DNA from: JBOGDS01 sp050743075 | Lineage (GTDB): Bacteria; Actinomycetota; Actinomycetes; Jiangellales; Jiangellaceae | NCBI GenBank assembly: GCA_050743075.1 | Contig: JBOGDS010000046.1 | Coordinates: 1 to 29,152 of the forward strand | Direction: 5' to 3' | Length of the DNA stretch: 29,152 bases | In this document: positions 17,193 through 25,627 of the stretch, in pieces | Layout of the letters: each line of letters begins with the position of its first letter | Position numbering within the stretch: the stretch's first letter is position 1 | The notes under the pieces: model-generated | Told to the model about the DNA's origin: nothing | Databases searched by the model: none | What the model saw: the letters and a program-made list of their open reading frames with translations, nothing else | Position numbers and translations under genes: made by a program

Positions 17193-17333
17193 GACGTTTC
17201 GCTCCTTGGATGTCGCTTCTCGGTGATGTCTGCAAGCGTCGCCCTGAGGCACCCGGCGCCACATCGGACGACCTCCGCATCTCGGCGCCGCGGGGGCCTT
17301 AGACGGGCGTGGGCGGCGGTGTCCCGGCTCTAA
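17193..17333. other. Gap between the small gene and the broken transport locus
   Basis: The 141 bases include the leader and promoter of the small minus-strand gene, then sequence with no recognisable gene. A TAA at 17331-17333 lies directly before the ABC ATPase remnant, so that remnant has lost its start. Confidence 0.4.
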
Positions 17334-17471
17334 GGCCTCGCAGATCTGCGCAAGACGTACGGCGACACGCACGCGGTCGACGGCATCGATCTGCAGGTCC
17401 ATGCGGGCGACGTGTTCGCGCTGCTCGGGCCCAACGGGGCCGGCAAGACCACCACGTCGAGATCCTCGGGT
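17334..17471 (+). pseudogene. N-terminal fragment of a drug-type ABC transporter ATPase
   Basis: About 45 codons read GLADLRKTYGDTHAVDGIDL, then VHAGDVFALLGPNGAGKTTT, the first strands and Walker A of a DrrA/multidrug-type ABC ATPase. After GKTTT the expected TVEIL continues only with a 1-base shift and then meets unrelated sequence at about 17470. A stop codon precedes the fragment. The style (GPNGAGKTT, FALLGP) differs from the amino-acid-type ATPase at 18313, so it is not a piece of that gene. Confidence 0.82.
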
Positions 17472-17912
17472 CGATCTGGGTGGTCGAGGGCGACCGGCCC
17501 CTGAACGAGGGAGCCGAGACGGCGCTGGCCGATGCCGGCCGAATCGTCGCGCTTCACTTTCTGCGCCACCGCGCCGGCGAAGACCTCGAGCGGCGCCGAC
17601 GCGGCGAACTCTTGCGCTCCGTGCTCGGCCGTCGCACGCCCCCCGATGTCCTGGGTTCGTCCCTCGCCATCGCCCCAGCTTCGTTCGTGACGGTCGTGGC
17701 CTTCGCGTTGGACCTCGACGCCGACACTCCGGTGGCGGACCAGACAGTGGTCGTCGACCGGGTGGTGGACCTGATCACGATCCACTGCGAGGCGTACCGC
17801 CGGCAGGCCGCCACGGTCGCCGAGGGACGGGTCGTGTACGTGCTCCTGCGGGATGCCATGCGTCCCAACGCGGCGCGCGTTGTGCGCTTCGCCGAAGCCG
17901 TCGTCGACCACG
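17472..17912 (+). pseudogene. Internal fragment of a PucR-family transcriptional regulator
   Basis: The segment starts GSIWVVEGDRPLNEGAETAL and continues DAGRIVALHFLRHRAGEDLE, RRRRGELLRSVLG and FVTVVAFALDLDADTP, ending RVVYVLLRDAMRP and ARVVRFAEAVVDH. This is the pattern of the middle of PucR/CdaR-like regulators: end of the sensory part, linker helix and GGDEF-like domain. The N-terminus and the C-terminal helix-turn-helix are missing. It begins at the break in the ABC ATPase fragment and stops where the permease fragment begins in another frame. The assignment rests on recognised motifs, without an alignment. Confidence 0.62.
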
Positions 17913-18290
17913 ACCGAGGGCCTCAAGGTGCTCGGTGTGGGCCCGTTCCGGACGGCGCGGTTGGTGGTACTCCCACAGGCGGCTCGGCTGATCATCATGC
18001 CGCTTGGCAACCAGATCAACTACATGTTCAAGACGACGTCGCTGGTCTCCTTCATTGGGATCGTCGAGCTCCTGCGGGCCACGCAGATGGTCACCCAATT
18101 CACCAACGCACCGCTGGGCATTTACCTCGCCACCGCCACCCTGTACCTGGTCATCACCACCGTGTGGGGCGTCTTGCAGCGCTTCGTCGAGCAGCGGGTC
18201 GCCGCCGGAAAGGCCACAGCGGGGCACCGCCCGACGATGCGATGCCGGTCTTTCCGCGACCTGGTCGCCGTCCCCGGGCAGCACCTGTGA
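17913..18290 (+). pseudogene. C-terminal fragment of a polar amino acid ABC transporter permease
   Basis: The reading frame carries LGVGPFRTARLVVLPQAARL, PLGNQINYMFKTTSLVSFIG and ELLRATQMVTQFTN, then ATLYLVITTVWGVLQRFVEQR. This is the end of a HisM/GlnP-type permease with the EAA-loop region and last membrane helices. The first half of the gene, including the early transmembrane helices, is gone; its place is taken by the PucR fragment. The tail after VEQRVAAG looks unusual. It ends 22 bases before the intact ATPase gene, so the original order was permease then ATPase. Confidence 0.85.
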
Positions 18291-18312
18291 TGCGCACCTT
18301 CTGGAGAACCAG

Positions 18313-19077
18313 ATGACTGACGCATTCGTCCACATCGTGGGTTCGAAGGCCTTCGGCAACGGTCTTCGGGTGCTCGACGACGTGAACCTGTCCGTGGCCA
18401 AAGGCGAGGTCACCGTCGTCATCGGGCCGAGCGGTTCGGGCAAGACGACCATGCTCCGCGCACTGGCCCTCTTGACCCCGCTGGACACCGGCTTCGTCCG
18501 CGTCGAGGGACGGCTGCACGGCTACCGGGAGGTCAGGGGCGGGTACCAGGTCCTGCCAGAACGCGCGCTGGTCAAGGATCGGCTGAAGGTGGGCATGGTC
18601 TTCCAGAGCTTCAACCTGTTTCCGCATCGCACCGCGCTGGAGAATGTGATGATCGCCCCAGTGAAGGTGTTGGGACGGCGCAAGTCCGAGGTCGAACAGG
18701 AGGCCAGGGCGCTCCTGGCTCGGGTCGGCCTCGCCGCCAAGGCGGACACCCATCCGGCCCAGCTGTCCGGAGGCCAGCAGCAGCGGGTCGCCATCGCTCG
18801 AGCGCTGGCGATGAAACCCAAGCTCATGCTCTTCGACGAACCCACCTCGGCCCTCGACCCGGAGACGGTGCACGAGGTACTGAACACGATGAAGGAGTTG
18901 GCGGACAGCGGTATGACCATGGTGATTGCGTCCCACGAGATGGGCTTCGCGCGCCAGGCGGCCGACCGAGTGGTGTTCATGGATGCCGGACTGATAGTCG
19001 AGCAGGGCGACCCGGAACAGTTCTTCATCGGTGACGTCCAGCCCCGGGTCCGTGACTTCCTGGACAAGATCCTGTGA
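18313..19077 (+). CDS. Polar amino acid ABC transporter ATP-binding protein
   Basis: This is a 254-residue ATPase of the GlnQ/HisP/ArtP type. Walker A GPSGSGKTT is at residues 38-46. It also has the Q-loop VFQSFNLFPHRTALENVM, signature LSGGQQQR, Walker B LMLFDEPTSALD and H-loop IASHEMGFA, all intact. The insertion between Walker A and the Q-loop (HGYREVRGGYQVLPERALVK) is longer than in short GlnQ proteins but known in some homologues. ATG 18313 follows GGAG by 7 bases. Its partner permease directly upstream is truncated, so this ATPase may lack a transporter here unless it serves another permease. Its last codons overlap the next gene by 4 bases (GTGA). Confidence 0.93.
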   Translation: MTDAFVHIVGSKAFGNGLRVLDDVNLSVAKGEVTVVIGPSGSGKTTMLRALALLTPLDTGFVRVEGRLHGYREVRGGYQVLPERALVKDRLKVGMVFQSFNLFPHRTALENVMIAPVKVLGRRKSEVEQEARALLARVGLAAKADTHPAQLSGGQQQRVAIARALAMKPKLMLFDEPTSALDPETVHEVLNTMKELADSGMTMVIASHEMGFARQAADRVVFMDAGLIVEQGDPEQFFIGDVQPRVRDFLDKIL

Positions 19078-19952
19078 GCGGCCTCGGCACCGCCCTCACC
19101 TTCGTGTCCCACGGGCCAGCTGGCAGCGGTCCCTCGCTGATGATGAACGCCTTGGCCGCCGCGGTCAGCCGAGCCGATCCGCACCGCTCCGTCGAGGTGT
19201 TCGACCTGCCGGGGCGGGAAGGCGCTGAAGCCATCTGCCATCTTGGCGACCGGGCCGGCGAAACCGATGTGCTCGGCAGCTGCACGCCAACGTACCTGAC
19301 CACCCCGCCGAAGCAGTCGCTGGCGTACTGTATCGACGACTTCACCGCGGTCGCCGGACTGGTGACCGATACCTACCTGCTCGCAGTCCGGGCAGACCAC
19401 CCCCGACCGTCTCTTGCCGCCCTGTTCTCCGCGCCGACGGTGGCCGCGGCGTCACCCTACGGCGGCAACACCCACATCCAGGCGATGCTCATCGCCGATC
19501 TCGCGGCGGGCGTGCGGATCGACTGCCTGCCCACGCCGAGGGCCGCCAATGACGCCGTCATCGCCGGCACCGCGGATTGGACCACGGGCGTCGGCTCTGA
19601 CTTCGCACCCGCGGTGAAAACCGGTGAGCTGCGAGTCCTGGGGACGTTCGACGAACCCGGATCGAACGCGGACCAGCCCGCGCTGGCCGAGAACGGTATC
19701 GACGTTGTGTTCCCGCTCTGGCGCGGAGTCGTCGCTCCTCCCGGCTTGTCCGCGCCCGACGTGCTCGGCTGGGAGCAGCTGCTCGCGGCCGCTCGCGCCA
19801 CCGGCCCGTGGCAGACGTATCTCACCCGCTCCGGCATGCAGGACGCCGACTGGGACAGCGGCGCGTTTCGCGAGGTCCTGAACAGCGAGAAGATCCACTA
19901 CGCCGGCTGGATCGCCCGCATCGAGAGCGACAGCCATCCAGATCACCGCTGA
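19074..19952 (+). CDS. TctC/Bug-like tricarboxylate-type binding protein without signal peptide
   Basis: This 292-residue protein has the fold pattern of the tripartite tricarboxylate transporter binding (Bug/TctC) family: an N-terminal strand followed by the ligand-helix region (HGPAGSGPSLMMNALAAAV), LPYD-like YCIDDFTAVAGLVTDTYLLAV, GGNTHIQAMLIADLAAGV, then a second lobe with GELRVLGTFDE and FPLWRGVVAPPGL. The N-terminus goes straight from MSGLGTALTFVSHG into the fold, with no signal peptide or lipobox, so it should stay in the cytoplasm. No TctA or TctB gene is visible. The GTG start overlaps the ATPase stop (GTGA), which suggests translational coupling. A cytosolic ligand-binding or enzymatic role is possible. 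Confidence 0.75.
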   Translation: MSGLGTALTFVSHGPAGSGPSLMMNALAAAVSRADPHRSVEVFDLPGREGAEAICHLGDRAGETDVLGSCTPTYLTTPPKQSLAYCIDDFTAVAGLVTDTYLLAVRADHPRPSLAALFSAPTVAAASPYGGNTHIQAMLIADLAAGVRIDCLPTPRAANDAVIAGTADWTTGVGSDFAPAVKTGELRVLGTFDEPGSNADQPALAENGIDVVFPLWRGVVAPPGLSAPDVLGWEQLLAAARATGPWQTYLTRSGMQDADWDSGAFREVLNSEKIHYAGWIARIESDSHPDHR

Positions 19953-20038
19953 CACACGGCGCCGAGCCCCGGCCCCAGAGCAAACGAGCCGGGGATCTGT
20001 TCGCCGGAAACCCACCCCAGGAAAGGACATGTGACACC

Positions 20039-20796
20039 ATGGATCTCCATCTGAGCGGCAGCCGTGCCCTGGTGGGTTGCGCCAGCAGCGGGCTCGGCGC
20101 GGGATGCGCCACCACGCTAGCCGCGGAGGGTGCGCGAGTCGCGCTAGCGGCTCGGCCCAGCCATCGGCTCACGCTGCAGGCAGCCTCGGTGGGCGACACG
20201 GCAATCGCCGTCGACCTGTCCACCGTCGCCGGACCCGCCGCGGCCGTCGAACAGACCCTCGCCGCCCTTGCCGGACTGGACGTCCTCGTCGTCAACATCG
20301 GCGGCCCGCCCGCAGGTGACTTCCTGACCCTTGACGACGAGGGCTGGAAGCGGGCCGTCGACATCACCCTGAACTCCTCGCTGCGACTGATCTGGGCCGC
20401 GCTGCCCCACCTGCGGAAGAGTCCTTCCCCGTCCATCACCGTCATCCTGTCCAGTTCGGTTTCGCATGCCATTGGCCGGGCTGGGCGGCTCGAACGTGCT
20501 GCGCCCGGGTCTGGGAGGGCTGATCAAGTCGCTCACCACAGAGATCGCCCCATCCGCATCAACGGAGAGGCGCCGGGCCGCGTCGAGTGGCCGACATGGA
20601 CGCACGCCGCGCTGCTGCTGCCGCCGGGACCACCGCGGACGTGGTCCGTCAGCGGGCCATCGAGGATCCCGCTCGGCAGGTACGGCACTCCGGAGGACCT
20701 CGGCTGGTCGTCACGCTGCTCGCCTCCCAAGCCATGCAGTACATCACCGGAGCGGTCGTGCCCGTCGACGGCGGCCTGGTGCTGTCGCTGCCCTAA
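20039..20796 (+). pseudogene. Broken SDR-family dehydrogenase/reductase
   Basis: The frame from ATG 20039 gives a good Rossmann start: SGSRALVGCASSGLGAGCAT, then LDVLVVNIGGPPAGDF and ITVILSSSVSHAI. From about 20465 to 20710 the homologous protein continues only by changing frame about five times: LAGLGGSNVLRPGLGGLIKS, then RINGEAPGRV, ADMDARRAAAAAGTTADVV, IPLGRYGTPEDLG, and finally QAMQYITGAVVPVDGGLV to the stop at 20796. Most events look like small deletions. The group has SN in place of the catalytic Tyr (SNVLRP...K), known in some divergent SDRs. It was once about 260 residues. Sequencing error cannot be ruled out, but five errors in 250 bases is a lot. Confidence 0.85.
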
Positions 20797-20840
20797 CCCC
20801 TACACGCCTGCCACCCACGATCGCCATGAGGAGAAGTCCT

Positions 20841-21194
20841 ATGTCACAACCTATTTCCATCAGCCGCTCCGAGGACGTGGAGCGCCTGTGGATCAACCCC
20901 GGCCAGGAGTACAGCCATCGCATCGTCACCACCAAACGGCAGGGATCAAAGGCCCTGAGCTTCCACATCACCACCTATACCGCGGGCTTCGAGGCCTCGG
21001 TCGACGGTGACGGCGTTCACGAGGTGGTCATGTACTGCACCCAGGGCTCCGCCACCGTCACCCGGAAAGGCGGAGCGCCGCAACAGATGACAGCCGGCGC
21101 CGCCATCTACCTCCCCGTGGACTTCCATTACGACCTGGTGATCGGCCCGGACGGAATGACGGTGGCCGTGGCGTGCAACCCGCCCAAGGAGTAG
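20841..21194 (+). CDS. Small single-domain cupin protein
   Basis: This is a 117-residue cupin. The barrel is seen in GSKALSFHITTYTAGFEASV, HEVVMYCTQGSATVTRKGG and QQMTAGAAIYLPVDFHYDLV. The metal-site residues are reduced: HEVVMY supplies one His and Glu, and DFHYDLV the second His. ATG 20841 has the strong site AGGAG 6 bases upstream. It may be a small sensor, isomerase or dioxygenase-like component of the operon; there is no basis to choose. It lies between the broken SDR gene and the aminotransferase, all on the same strand. Confidence 0.8.
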   Translation: MSQPISISRSEDVERLWINPGQEYSHRIVTTKRQGSKALSFHITTYTAGFEASVDGDGVHEVVMYCTQGSATVTRKGGAPQQMTAGAAIYLPVDFHYDLVIGPDGMTVAVACNPPKE

Positions 21195-21296
21195 CAGTGA
21201 CCGATCGATCGGGCGGGTTGGGCAGCGCGCCGTCACGCCTCCCAGCCACCTCTGTGGAACCCGTGCCATCAACACGTCAGAGATGAGATCCGCAGG

Positions 21297-22535
21297 ATGA
21301 ACCGAACGAGCCGTCGCCTGGCCAAGATCCCCGAATCGGCGACCGTCGAACTCACCGACCGGCTGGCCGCAGCGACGGCCGCCGGCCGGAGGATCACGAA
21401 CCTGGCCGGCGGGGACCCGGACTTCGCCACTCCTGCGCACATCGTGCACGCTGCCACGCGAGCGCTCGCCGCCGGCCGCACCCACTACGGGCCTAGCCGG
21501 GGTATCCCCTCCCTGCGGGAGGCGATCGCTGAGGAGCTGCGGGACACCGGGGTGCACCGTGACCCCCTGACCGACGTGCTGGTGACGGCGTCGGCGAAGT
21601 TTGCCTTGTCGCTGGCCCTGCAAGCCGTCCTCGACCCGGGCGACGAGGTGCTGGTCCTCACGCCTGCGTGGGTCAGCTACGTCCCCCTTGTGCGGCTGCA
21701 CGGCGGGGTGGCGGTTCCGGTGGATTTGAATCCCGCCCGCGACTACGAGATCACCGCCGCCGACCTGCAGCACGCCTGTGGGTCTCGCACGAAGGCGATC
21801 TTGGTCAACACGCCGACCAATCCCACCGGGCGGGTGCTCGCCGAGGCAGAGATCGCCGCAGTCATCTCTGTGGCCACCGCGGCCGATCTGACTGTGATCA
21901 GCGACGAGGTATACCGGCACATTGTGTTCCGAGGCCGGCACTTCAGCCCGTCCGAGATCGCCCCCGACCGCACCGTGGTGGTGGACGGTACCTCCAAGGG
22001 CTACGCCATGACCGGATGGCGGCTCGGCTGGCTGACCGGTCCGGCGGACATCGTCGCCGTGGCCCTGACCGCGCACCAGCACATGGTTTCCTGCGCGCCA
22101 ACCTTTATCCAGGACGCCGGAGTCGCGGCCCTGACCGGACCCACCGAACCGGTAGCCGAGATGGTCGCGACTTACGCGGCGCGTCGCCGCCAGCTGATCG
22201 ACGCGCTCGCCGGTGCCCCCGGTGTGTCGTTAATGCCGCCGCAGGGGACGTTCTACGCCTACCTGGACGTCAGCGGAACCGGGCTCACAGGCACGGAATT
22301 CAGCGACTGGCTCGTAGAGGACGCCGGGGTGGCCGTGATGCCCGGGCAGGCGTTCGGAGACCCCATGGACTCACACATCAGGATGTCGCTGGCGCTGCCG
22401 ACCGCCGCGCTGGAAGCCGCTCTGGCAGCTCTCCGCCGCAGCCTGGACTTCCGCGCCCACCGGGACGCCGGCGGTTCCGCAGGTGCCTTGCTGCCGCACT
22501 GCCTCTCCGCACCGTTCAATCCACCCTGTCCCTGA
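21297..22535 (+). CDS. Class I/II PLP-dependent aminotransferase
   Basis: This is a 412-residue fold-type I aminotransferase of the aspartate aminotransferase Ib group. The early motif NLAGGDPDFATPAHI is followed by THYGPSRGIPSLREAIAEEL, NTPTNPTGRVL and DEVYRHIVF. The Schiff-base lysine is K234 in GTSKGYAMTGWRLGW, and MPGQAFG with IRMSLAL near the end contains the carboxylate-binding Arg. It would move an amino group between an amino acid and a keto acid. The amino acid is unknown; by context it belongs to the same catabolic operon as the cupin and DapA-like enzyme. The C-terminal 25 residues (from HRDAGGSAGA) look like a non-conserved tail. Confidence 0.92.
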   Translation: MNRTSRRLAKIPESATVELTDRLAAATAAGRRITNLAGGDPDFATPAHIVHAATRALAAGRTHYGPSRGIPSLREAIAEELRDTGVHRDPLTDVLVTASAKFALSLALQAVLDPGDEVLVLTPAWVSYVPLVRLHGGVAVPVDLNPARDYEITAADLQHACGSRTKAILVNTPTNPTGRVLAEAEIAAVISVATAADLTVISDEVYRHIVFRGRHFSPSEIAPDRTVVVDGTSKGYAMTGWRLGWLTGPADIVAVALTAHQHMVSCAPTFIQDAGVAALTGPTEPVAEMVATYAARRRQLIDALAGAPGVSLMPPQGTFYAYLDVSGTGLTGTEFSDWLVEDAGVAVMPGQAFGDPMDSHIRMSLALPTAALEAALAALRRSLDFRAHRDAGGSAGALLPHCLSAPFNPPCP

Positions 22536-22561
22536 ACACCGAACCACCGGAGGGAGTTCCA

Positions 22562-23464
22562 ATGGCACCGCTGGACGAGCTGACCGGCGTCGGCCACATC
22601 ATGATCACACCGTTCACCCCGGACGAAGCAATCGACGAGACCGGGCTGCGGTCAGTCGCCGACTTCGCCATTGTTGCAGGGGTCGATGCGGTGATCCCGC
22701 TGGGCATCATGGGCGAGGCGCACCGCCTGACCGACGACGAACGAGACCAAGTGACCAGCATCGTCGTGGAGCAGGCCGCCGGCCGGATTCCGGTGATCGC
22801 CGGGTGCTCCGCCGAGTCGACAGTTGCTGCCCTGTCCCGGATGTCACGGGCCGCGGATCTCGGTGCGGACGCCGCCATGGTGGCGCCACCGCGAGCGGTA
22901 GCGGGATCACCCGGACTGCAACTGAAGTACTACGGCGACCTCAGCGAGCGCGGCGCGCTGCCGATCATCGTCCAGGACGAACCCGTGACCACCGGCGTGA
23001 CCATGACCGCCGCGACGCTGGGCCGGATCGCGACCGCCGAGCGCGCGGTAGCGATCAAGGTGGAGCAAGTGCCCAGCCCAACCAAGATCAGTCAGATCCT
23101 TCAGGCCAATCCGGACGCGCGATGCTTCGGCGGTCTGGGCGGCCTCTACCTGACGGAGGAGTTGGGCCGCGGGGCAGTCGGTGTGATGACGGGTTTCGCA
23201 CTCCCTCACGTGCTGGCGCAGATCTGCCGCGAGTACGCCGCGCGGGACACGGCCGCCGCCCGCGCGACCTTCTTCCACAATCTGCCGCTGATCCGGTACG
23301 AGGCCCAGCTGGGCGTAGGCGGAGTGGCCATCCGCAAGCAACTCTTCGTCGAGCGCGGGGTCATCGACCACGACACGGTTCGAGGTCCGGTCGGGTCACC
23401 CGATCCGCACATGGTCGGCGAACTACGGGAGCTCATAGCTGAACTTGTCGATGCTCGCGCCTGA
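22562..23464 (+). CDS. DapA-superfamily (class I aldolase/lyase) enzyme, not a lysine-pathway DapA
   Basis: This is a 300-residue TIM-barrel protein. The N-terminal ITPFTPDEAIDETGL and the Schiff-base K166 in AIKVEQ identify the dihydrodipicolinate synthase/N-acetylneuraminate lyase superfamily. Two hallmark sites differ from true DapA: the GTTGE loop reads GIMGEAHRL, and the strand with the catalytic Tyr (LYNVP) reads IIVQDEPVTTG, lacking that Tyr. A different substrate, such as a sugar acid or hydroxy-keto acid, is likely. ATG 22562 follows GGAGGGAG. It is the last gene of the operon-like run and is intact, ending about 200 bases before the mobile-element debris. Confidence 0.9.
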   Translation: MAPLDELTGVGHIMITPFTPDEAIDETGLRSVADFAIVAGVDAVIPLGIMGEAHRLTDDERDQVTSIVVEQAAGRIPVIAGCSAESTVAALSRMSRAADLGADAAMVAPPRAVAGSPGLQLKYYGDLSERGALPIIVQDEPVTTGVTMTAATLGRIATAERAVAIKVEQVPSPTKISQILQANPDARCFGGLGGLYLTEELGRGAVGVMTGFALPHVLAQICREYAARDTAAARATFFHNLPLIRYEAQLGVGGVAIRKQLFVERGVIDHDTVRGPVGSPDPHMVGELRELIAELVDARA

Positions 23465-23663
23465 AGACTCCTCGTGGTGCTTGCAGGCGATCGCCTCGCG
23501 GTCGGCGCCGCGCGGAACACGTTTTGGTCGATTGGGGGCATATGACACGGTCGGCGTGGCAGCGGCAGTTCGCCTTTCGCAGCGGTTGGGCCGGTGGGTG
23601 GGGCTGTTCCGCGTCAAGATTCCTGGCAGGGGTCGATGTTGCCTGACCTGAAGGAGGCTGACC
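23465..23663. other. Gap at the border between the operon and the mobile-element region
   Basis: No gene is recognisable in either strand over these 199 bases. The last part (AAGGAGGCTGACC just before 23664) is the ribosome site of the transposase remnant that follows, so the outer end of an old insertion element probably lies inside this gap. I could not find its terminal repeat. Confidence 0.4.
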
Positions 23664-23771
23664 ATGCCACGTCCACCCGTGATCCCCGCGACTGTCAAGG
23701 TTCGTAACGTGTTGTCGACCTTGACTGCTGAACTGACCTGTGCCGAGCTCCGGGCGGGTCGAGGCTCATAA
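23664..23771 (+). pseudogene. N-terminal remnant of a helix-turn-helix transposase OrfA
   Basis: The ATG at 23664 has a strong ribosome site (AAGGAGG). It opens MPRPPVIPATVKVRNVLSTL and continues TAELTCAEL, the beginning of small transposase helix-turn-helix proteins (usual form: V-L-S-V-L-x-G-E-x-T-x-A-E-A). Homology stops at about 23745, where IS256-type sequence on the other strand begins, and a stop follows at 23769. Only the first 28 or so codons survive. Confidence 0.55.
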
Positions 23772-23811
23772 TCGCCAGGTAGACGCACTTGAGAGCGGCC
23801 TGCTCGGTGCG
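23755..23811 (-). pseudogene. C-terminal scrap of an IS256-family transposase
   Basis: Nineteen codons on the minus strand read RTEQAALKCVYLAIMSLDP, which is the conserved end region of IS256-family (Mutator-like) transposases. Nothing else of that element is recognisable around it. It abuts the OrfA remnant, so one element was cut by or fused to the other. Confidence 0.6.
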
Positions 23812-24071
23812 GGGAGTTGGCTCCGAGATTGCGCCAGCATCCGTTTCTGCAACCTTCAGACGCTGCACAACTGGCTCGCGACGAAGGGCAGCGACGTCCT
23901 CCTGCGTGATGCGCAGCACCTCGAGCTCCTGTGAGAGCTCGGAAGATGGCTGTGCTGGCCGTGCAGGCGTCTATGCGAGGGCTTGCCAGGCGTCGTCGAT
24001 GTGGGACCGGGCCTCTTGGACATTGCGGCGTAGCCGCTCGAACCCTTGGGATGGAAGGGGTCGAGGCCATC
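23812..24071. other. Gap inside the mobile-element region
   Basis: These 260 bases have short open frames in several directions but none with a family I know or a ribosome site. They should contain the left end of the DDE transposase element that starts at 24072. No inverted repeat matching the sequence after 25513 was found by eye. Confidence 0.35.
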
Positions 24072-25513
24072 GTGTTTCGTACCGTAGGTGATCAGGTGTC
24101 GTTGTGGGAGTCGATGCTCCCCGGATGAGCTGCTGGTGTTGGCTGGGGAGCTGGCCCGGGTCGATGGGTTGCTGGATGACCCGAGGTTTTTCGCTCCGTT
24201 CGTGCCGTTCTTCGACCCGCGGATCGGTCGGCCGTGGACGCCGTTGGAGACCTACCTGCGGTTGATGTTCCTTGAAGTTCCGGTATCGGCTGGGGTGTGA
24301 GTCGTTGTGCCGGGAGGTCAGCGATTCGATCACCTGGCGGCGGTTCTGCCGGATCCCGCTGGAGGGCAGCGTGCCGCATCCGACGACGTTGATGAAGCTG
24401 ACCACCCGCTGCGGTGCCGCCGCGGTGGACGGGCTGAACGAGGCGCTGCTGGCGAGGGCGGCGGAGGCGAAGCTGCTGCGCACCACCCGGTTACGGGCGG
24501 ACACCACGGTGGTGCCGGCGAACGTGTGCTACCCGACCGACTCGGGGTTGCTGGCCAGGGCGGTGCGGCGGATCGCGGCGACCGGGCGGCGGATCCAGGC
24601 CGCCGGAGGTGCCACCCGCACCCGGGTGCGGGTGCGATCCCGATAGGCCGGGAAGCGGGCGCACCAGATCGGGTCAAAGCTGAGGCTAGGCACCGCGGCC
24701 GGCCGGGATCAGGCGCAGCGCACTGTGCAGCGGATCACCGGCGAGCTGGCCGACTTGGCCGAACGGGCCGCCGCGGACGCGCAACGGCTGCTGGCCAACG
24801 CCCGCCGGGGGCTGCATCACGCACAGGTCAAGGCCGCCAAGCTGGCAGCCCTCGGCGTGTCGGACGCCGCGGCAGGTCGGCGGCGCGGCCGCCTGCAACG
24901 CGCGGTGAACGACCTGACCGGGCTGCTAGACGCTACCCGGCAGATCGCCGCGCAGACCCGTCAGCGAGTCGCCGGAATCACCCCCGCGGGGTCGACCCGG
25001 CGAGTCAGCCTGCACGACCCGCACGCCCGACCGATCGCCAAGGGCCGGCTCGGCCGGCCGGTCGAGTTCGGCTACAAGGCCCAGGTCGTGGACAACGACG
25101 ACGGTGTCGTGCTCGACCACACCGTCGAACCGGGCAACCCGCCCGACGCCCCGCGGCTCGCCCCGGCCGTGAAGCGGGTCATCGCCCGCACCGGCCGCAA
25201 GCCACGCACCGTCACCGCCGACCGCGGCTACGGCGAGAAACGCGTCGAGGACGACCTGCACGAGATGGGTGTCCGCACCGTCGTCATCCCCCGCAAAGGC
25301 AGACCCGGCAAGACCCGACAAGCCCACGAACACCGCCGAGCGTTCCGGCGAACTGTCAAATGGCGAACCGGAAGCGAAGGCCGGATCAGCACCCTCAAAC
25401 GCGGCTACGGCTGGGACCGCACCCGCATCGACGGCAGCCAAGGCGCACGGATCTGGACCGGACACGGCGTCCTGGCCCACAACCTGGTCAAGATCAGCGC
25501 CCTAGCCGCCTAA
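24072..25513 (+). pseudogene. Full-length but inactivated DDE transposase (ISNCY-like)
   Basis: The whole protein of about 480 residues can be followed. It starts at GTG 24072 (VFRTVGDQVSLWESMLP). A 1-base insertion at about 24120 leads to DELLVLAGELARVDGLLDD, and another at about 24271 to KFRYRLGCESLCREVSDSIT. An in-frame TAG at 24644-24646 follows, after which AGKRAHQIGSKLRLG continues without a shift. The C-terminal part has VEFGYKAQVVDNDDGVVLDH, TVTADRGYGEKRVEDDL and EGRISTLKRGYGWDRTRI, the catalytic region. Family assignment rests on recalled similarity to long actinobacterial transposases with PHPTTLMKLT and FFAPFVPFFDPR motifs. Three lesions make it inactive unless some are sequence errors. 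Confidence 0.85.
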
Positions 25514-25627
25514 CCAGCCACCACGGTGAAGATCAACACCCCCCGGGCCGGACTCACCCCCACCCCCGGTCGGCCGCTCACCCCACCGGCGAGGCTTTTC
25601 AGGTCGAAGTACCTAGTACTGCAGCTG
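25514..25627. other. 3' flank of the dead transposase, 5' exon side of the group II intron
   Basis: The sequence should contain the right end of the ISNCY-like element, but no matching terminal repeat was found. Directly before the intron lie a small palindrome (AGTAC-CTA-GTACT, 25605-25620 region) and CTGCAGCTG. These would provide the intron's 5' exon-binding site. Confidence 0.35.

Noticed and set aside
17111..17402. N-terminal extension of the 58-residue protein up to 17402
   Set aside because: The added residues overlap the ABC ATPase remnant antisense, and the strong ribosome site points to ATG 17192.
17309..18316. 335-codon open frame over the broken ABC/PucR/permease region
   Set aside because: It reads the PucR fragment in frame but the ATPase and permease parts out of frame, so it is a chance read-through of three fragments and not one gene.
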